From NCBI RefSeq assembly GCF_000319305.2, contig NZ_AMWJ02000002.1:1612001-1676000 (forward strand): a DNA stretch of 64,000 nt, read 5' to 3'. The stretch is from Pseudomonas bharatica CSV86 (GTDB lineage Bacteria; Pseudomonadota; Gammaproteobacteria; Pseudomonadales; Pseudomonadaceae). Under the pieces are notes generated by a model, which saw only the letters and a program-made list of their open reading frames with translations, was not told the DNA's origin and searched no databases. Positions 59,661 to 64,000 of the stretch are shown here, piece after piece (position 1 is the stretch's first letter; each line of letters begins with the position of its first letter). A program made the translations under genes and the position numbers.

Positions 59661-62600
59661 TTGACCGACCTCAATCAGCCGCCTTCCTTGCGCAAAGCCG
59701 CCGTTGCGTCGGGTCAGCCCCTGCGCGGCTCGCTCAAGGGTGCCCTGGCCACCCTGGCCTTGCTGTTGCTGGCCCTGCTGCTGTGGCAAACCTTCGATCA
59801 ATACCGCCGCACCGTCACCGAACGCCGCCAGCACAGCATCGATGCCAGCGCCGAGATTGCCGATCGCCTCAACCTGAGCCTGGCCCTGGAAGCCGAACGC
59901 ATACGCAACCTGCTGCCGGTCGGTGCCACTGCACCAGATACCAACGTCCTGGCGGGGCTGTACGCCCGCCTGCACCAGCGTCAGCCCGCCCTCGCCAGCC
60001 TGGCCTGGCTCGATGGCGACGGGCGGATCCTGCGCGACAGCCTTGGCCCGTCGCCGGACCAGGCGGCCATGACCGAACTGCTGCGCCTGAACCACGAGCA
60101 GGATCATCACTTCAGCAATGCGCCCGGCAACGAGCGGGTCTATCTGCTGCTGCGCCAGCACGACGGCGCTGGCTACTGGCTGCTGCGCTTCGAACCGTCC
60201 TGGTACCAGCAACTGGCCGAACGCCTGGAGCCCGCCGACCATCTCCAGTGGCAACTGGAAAACGGCCAGACCGCCGCGATCATCCACCAGCACCTGCAAC
60301 GCCAACAGGTGACGTCGCCGACGACCGAAACCGCACCGCTGCAAAGCGTAATGCTGGCCTTCGTCGATAACAGCGACTGGCAACTGCGCGGCTTCCACGA
60401 TGCCGAGCGCACCCGCGGTGAACTGCTCCCGGCGCTGGTCGGCAAGGCCCTGCTCGGCCTGCTCTGCGCCCTGCTGCCCGTGCTGGCACTGTTCAACATG
60501 CGCCGGCGCAACCAGATGCTCCAGGCCGGGCGCCGCCGCTACCAGGACATCTTCGAAAGCACCGGCGTCGCCCTGTGCGTGCTGGACCTGTCGGGCCTGG
60601 ACCCGATCCTCGACCGCCTGCGCCTGCGCAGCCGCCTGGAACTGGAACAACGCCTGGACGCCGACCCGACCTTGCGCGAGCAATTGCTGCGCGAGCTAAA
60701 GGTCACGGAAGTCAACCAGGTTGCCCTGCAGCTGCTGGGCGTCGATTGCTGCGAAGGCACCTGGCGGCACCTGATCGCCGGCAATGCCCTGGAAAACGGC
60801 GGCGTCGGCGTGCAACTGGTAGCGGCGGTGCTGGACCGCCAGGCACGCCTGGAACTGGAAGTCCGCTTGCCGACCGCGCATGGCCTGGACCAGCACCTGT
60901 GGCTGATGGTGCGCTTCCCCGAGCAACGCCGCGATTATCGGGCGGTGATCCTCAGCATCAGCGATATCACCAGCCGCAAGCGTGTCGAACTGTCGCTGCT
61001 GGAGCGCGAGAGTTTCTGGTCCGACGTGGTCCGCACCGTGCCGGACCAGCTCTACGTCCAGGACGTGCAAAGCCTGCGAATGATCTTCAGCAACCGCCAT
61101 CTTGGCCAGACCCTCGGCTACGAGCGCCACGAGCTGGCGCGCATGGGCGAATTCTTCTGGGAGATCCTGCTGCACCCGGAAGACGCCGAGCTGTACCGCG
61201 ACCTGCGCCGCCAGCAGCGGGAAAGCGGCTATGTCGAGCAACTGCATTGCCAGTTGCGCTTCCGCCATCACGACCAGCGCTGGCGCCGCTACGACATCCG
61301 CGAGCAGGTGCTGACCCGCGATGCCGCCGGCAACGTCACGCGGATCATCGGCGTGGCCAAGGACGTCACCGACCAGTTGGAGGCCAGCGAATCCCTGCGC
61401 GATAGCGAACAGCGCTATCGCATGCTCGCTGAAAGCATCAGCGACGTGATCTTCTCCACCGACGACCGCCTCCAGCTCAATTACGTCAGTCCTTCGGTGC
61501 AATCGGTGCTGGGCTACGACGTCGAGTGGATTTTCAGCAACGGCTGGCAGTCGACCATCGCCAACCCGGCACAACTGGCCGGGCTGTATACCCTGGTCGA
61601 GCGGGTCAACCGCGCGCTCGGCGATGCCGCGCAACTGGCCGCGCTGCGTACCCAGGTGCCGACCCAGTTGTTCCTCTTCGACTGCCTGCGCGCCGATGGC
61701 CGCAAGATCCCTATCGAACTGCGCCTGGTGCTGGTCTGGGACGAACATGACCAGTTCGGCGGGATCCTCGGCGTCGGTCGCGATATCAGCCAGCAGCGCC
61801 GTGCGGAAAAAGACCTGCGCATGGCCGCGACGGTCTTCGAGCATTCCACGTCGGCGATCCTGATCACCGATCCGGCCGGCTACATCGTCCAGGCCAACGA
61901 AGCCTTCAGCCGGGTCAGCGGCTATGCCGTGCGCGACGTGCTCGACCAGGTACCGAGCATGCTCACGGTCGACGGCCAGCAGGACTCCACCCTGCGCTAC
62001 ATCCTCAAGCAACTGCACCAGCACGGCACCTGGGAAGGCGAGATCTGGCTCAAGCGACGCAATGGCGAGCACTACCCGGCGTGGGTCGGCATCACCGCGG
62101 TGCTCGACGACGAAGGCGACCTGGCCAGCTACGTGTGCTTCTTCACCGATATCAGCGAGCGCAAGGCCAGCGAACAGCGCATCCATCGCCTGGCCTACTA
62201 TGACGCCCTCACCCACCTGCCCAACCGCACGCTGTTCCAGGACCGCCTGTACACCGCGCTGCAGCAGGCCGAGCGGCACAAGTCGTGGGTGGTGCTGATG
62301 TTCCTCGACCTCGACCGCTTCAAGCCGATCAACGACTCCCTCGGCCATGCCGCCGGCGACCGCATGCTCAAGGACATGGCCGAGCGCCTGCTCGATTGCG
62401 TCGATGACGACGACACGGTGGCGCGCATGGGTGGCGACGAGTTCACCCTGCTCCTGCAGCCGCGGGCGACCCGGGAAATGGCGCTGCACCGCGCCGTGCA
62501 TGTGGCCGAGCAAATCCTCACCAGCCTGGTGCGGCCGTTCGTCCTGGAGAACCGCGAGTTCTTCGTCACCGCCAGTATCGGCATCGCCCTCAGCCCGCAG

Positions 62601-63503
62601 GACGGCAGCGAGCTGAGCCAGTTGATGAAGAACGCCGACACCGCGATGTACCACGCCAAGGAACGCGGCAAGAACAACTTCCAGTTCTACCAGGCCGACA
62701 TGAACGCCAGCGCCCTGGAGCGCCTGGAGCTGGAAAGCGACCTGCGCCATGCCCTGGAGCAGAACGAATTCATCCTCTATTACCAACCGCAGTTCAGCGG
62801 CGACGGCAAGCGCCTGACCGGAGCCGAGGCCCTGCTGCGCTGGCGGCATCCACAGCGCGGGCTGGTGCCGCCGGGGGATTTCATCCCGGTGATGGAAGAA
62901 CTGGGCCTGGTGGTGGATGTAGGCGACTGGGTCATCGCCGAAGCCTCGCGCCAGCTCAAGGCCTGGCACCAGGCCAGGGTGCGGGTGCCGAAGGTCTCGG
63001 TGAACATCTCGGCGCGGCAGTTCTCCGACGGCCAGCTGGGCAACCGCATCGCCGCCATCCTCAAGGACACCGGCCTGCCGCCGGCGTGCCTGGAGCTGGA
63101 ACTGACCGAAAGCATCCTGATGCGTGAAGTCCACGAGGCCATGCAGATCCTCGACAGCCTGAAGAACCTCGGCCTGAGCATCGCCGTCGACGATTTCGGT
63201 ACCGGCTATTCGTCGCTCAACTACCTCAAGCAGTTCCCCATCGACGTGCTGAAGATCGACCGCACCTTCGTCGACGGCCTTCCCGAGGGCGAGCAGGACG
63301 CGCAGATCGCCCGGGCGATCATCGCCATGGCCCACAGCCTCAACCTGGCGGTGATCGCCGAGGGCGTGGAAACCCATGAACAGCTGGAATTCCTCCGCGA
63401 ACATGGCTGCGACGAAGTCCAGGGCTATCTGTTCGGCCGGCCGATGCCGGCCCACCAGTTCGAGGCGCAATTCAGCAACGAAACCCTGTTCATGCTGGAA
63501 TAG
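59661..63503 (+). CDS. morA: GGDEF-EAL membrane protein, MorA homologue
   Basis: 1280 residues. Two transmembrane helices (about 28-46 and 260-280) enclose a periplasmic sensor region; then four PAS units (about 290-430, 450-580, 585-715, 720-840), GGDEF with RMGGDEFTLL (intact) and EAL with EALLRWRHP and DDFGTGYSSLNYL (intact). Both making and breaking c-di-GMP are possible. Located directly before glyA, as morA is in P. aeruginosa, where it controls motility and biofilm. TTG start at 59661 behind CAGGAACACCG. Confidence 0.9.
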   Translation: MTDLNQPPSLRKAAVASGQPLRGSLKGALATLALLLLALLLWQTFDQYRRTVTERRQHSIDASAEIADRLNLSLALEAERIRNLLPVGATAPDTNVLAGLYARLHQRQPALASLAWLDGDGRILRDSLGPSPDQAAMTELLRLNHEQDHHFSNAPGNERVYLLLRQHDGAGYWLLRFEPSWYQQLAERLEPADHLQWQLENGQTAAIIHQHLQRQQVTSPTTETAPLQSVMLAFVDNSDWQLRGFHDAERTRGELLPALVGKALLGLLCALLPVLALFNMRRRNQMLQAGRRRYQDIFESTGVALCVLDLSGLDPILDRLRLRSRLELEQRLDADPTLREQLLRELKVTEVNQVALQLLGVDCCEGTWRHLIAGNALENGGVGVQLVAAVLDRQARLELEVRLPTAHGLDQHLWLMVRFPEQRRDYRAVILSISDITSRKRVELSLLERESFWSDVVRTVPDQLYVQDVQSLRMIFSNRHLGQTLGYERHELARMGEFFWEILLHPEDAELYRDLRRQQRESGYVEQLHCQLRFRHHDQRWRRYDIREQVLTRDAAGNVTRIIGVAKDVTDQLEASESLRDSEQRYRMLAESISDVIFSTDDRLQLNYVSPSVQSVLGYDVEWIFSNGWQSTIANPAQLAGLYTLVERVNRALGDAAQLAALRTQVPTQLFLFDCLRADGRKIPIELRLVLVWDEHDQFGGILGVGRDISQQRRAEKDLRMAATVFEHSTSAILITDPAGYIVQANEAFSRVSGYAVRDVLDQVPSMLTVDGQQDSTLRYILKQLHQHGTWEGEIWLKRRNGEHYPAWVGITAVLDDEGDLASYVCFFTDISERKASEQRIHRLAYYDALTHLPNRTLFQDRLYTALQQAERHKSWVVLMFLDLDRFKPINDSLGHAAGDRMLKDMAERLLDCVDDDDTVARMGGDEFTLLLQPRATREMALHRAVHVAEQILTSLVRPFVLENREFFVTASIGIALSPQDGSELSQLMKNADTAMYHAKERGKNNFQFYQADMNASALERLELESDLRHALEQNEFILYYQPQFSGDGKRLTGAEALLRWRHPQRGLVPPGDFIPVMEELGLVVDVGDWVIAEASRQLKAWHQARVRVPKVSVNISARQFSDGQLGNRIAAILKDTGLPPACLELELTESILMREVHEAMQILDSLKNLGLSIAVDDFGTGYSSLNYLKQFPIDVLKIDRTFVDGLPEGEQDAQIARAIIAMAHSLNLAVIAEGVETHEQLEFLREHGCDEVQGYLFGRPMPAHQFEAQFSNETLFMLE

Positions 63504-63622
63504 CAGCCGGTTTTCCCCTGCTTGAATCCCATTTGTCCGCCAGATGACGCCCTTTCATATGCCAGACAAAAGTCTATGGGGTAGAATGCCGGCCTATTTC
63601 AGCCCGATCCTTGAGGACCGCC

Positions 63623-64000
63623 ATGTTCAGCCGTGATTTGACCATTGCCAAGTACGACGCCGAGCTCTTCGAAGCCATGCAGCAGGAAGCCCAGCGCCAG
63701 GAAGAGCACATCGAGCTGATCGCTTCGGAAAACTACACCAGCCCGGCCGTGATGGAGGCCCAGGGCTCGGTCCTGACCAACAAGTACGCCGAAGGCTACC
63801 CGGGCAAGCGCTACTACGGTGGTTGCGAGTACGTCGACGTGGTCGAGCAACTGGCCATCGATCGCGCCAAGGAACTGTTCGGTGCCGACTACGCCAACGT
63901 CCAGCCGCACGCCGGTTCCCAGGCCAACGCCGCGGTCTACCTGGCCCTGCTGTCGGCTGGCGACACCATCCTCGGCATGAGCCTGGCCCACGGTGGCCAC
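63623..64000 (+). CDS. glyA: Serine hydroxymethyltransferase, 3' part beyond window
   Basis: The first 126 residues: MFSRDLTIAKYDAELFEAM, then ELIASENYTSPAVMEAQGS and NKYAEGYPGKRYYGGCEYVD, the SHMT N-terminal signatures, including residues at the folate and PLP site. It links serine and glycine with one-carbon folate. GAGGACCGCC precedes the ATG. It runs off the window end. Confidence 0.97.
   Translation, partial: MFSRDLTIAKYDAELFEAMQQEAQRQEEHIELIASENYTSPAVMEAQGSVLTNKYAEGYPGKRYYGGCEYVDVVEQLAIDRAKELFGADYANVQPHAGSQANAAVYLALLSAGDTILGMSLAHGGH

Overview
The window is chromosomal DNA of a Pseudomonas, most likely of the fluorescens group. Protein sequences and gene order both point there: ispE, tRNA-Gln, prs, rplY, pth and ychF; carbonic anhydrase, rimI and a psi-like gene; mksF, mksE and mksB; proB, cgtA, rpmA, rplU and ispB; morA and glyA. 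Coding DNA is GC-rich with G/C-ending codons. Many intergenic gaps hold the paired inverted REP repeats (core GTGGGAGCTGGCTTGCCAGC) typical of this group.

Layout. 1-4.3 kb: housekeeping block. 4.3-8.2 kb: glutathione transferase, an SPFH protein and an IS3-family insertion sequence placed against a REP tail. 8.2-10.8 kb: LysR, MFS transporter and a small membrane protein. 10.9-15.2 kb: a WYL-type regulator with three co-directional genes of unknown role (toxin-like scaffold with Gly-rich segments, TerB-like helical protein, Gly/Ala-rich membrane protein). 15.2-19.1 kb: YkgJ protein, xenA with a divergent ArsR regulator, MFS with a divergent TetR regulator, each pair with a visible palindromic operator. 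19.1-27.7 kb: accessory mosaic with duplicated fragments, three very small genes and four delta-60 repeat genes. Six of these seven genes are preceded by the same 22-bp element. 27.7-36.7 kb: GGDEF protein, tRNA-Met, MTHFR-C-type protein, LysE/LysR pair, peptidase M15, carbonic anhydrase, rimI, psi-like gene. 36.8-41.6 kb: MksFEB condensin. 41.8-64 kb: conserved genes for proline synthesis, ribosome assembly, quinone precursor synthesis, a Fur-box gene, FklB, a Lon-like protease, GdhA, EttA, MorA and the start of GlyA.

The most unusual region is 19-28 kb. The shared element has a CTG-N10-CAG core, the layout of a lux box. In all six copies a -10-like hexamer starts exactly 19 nt after the element, which puts the core near -43, the usual position of a class II activator. 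One small gene it controls encodes a protein whose last third closely resembles eukaryotic cytosolic ribosomal protein uS11 (RPS14). Two others resemble the N-terminal domain of GspF. The rest are delta-60 repeat proteins.

Five genes (pth, the SPFH gene, a LysR gene, the psi-like gene and the Lon-like protease), and probably a sixth (peptidase M15), are each broken by one missing base, often in a homopolymer. Because pth is essential and every error is a deletion, sequencing or assembly error is the likeliest cause.
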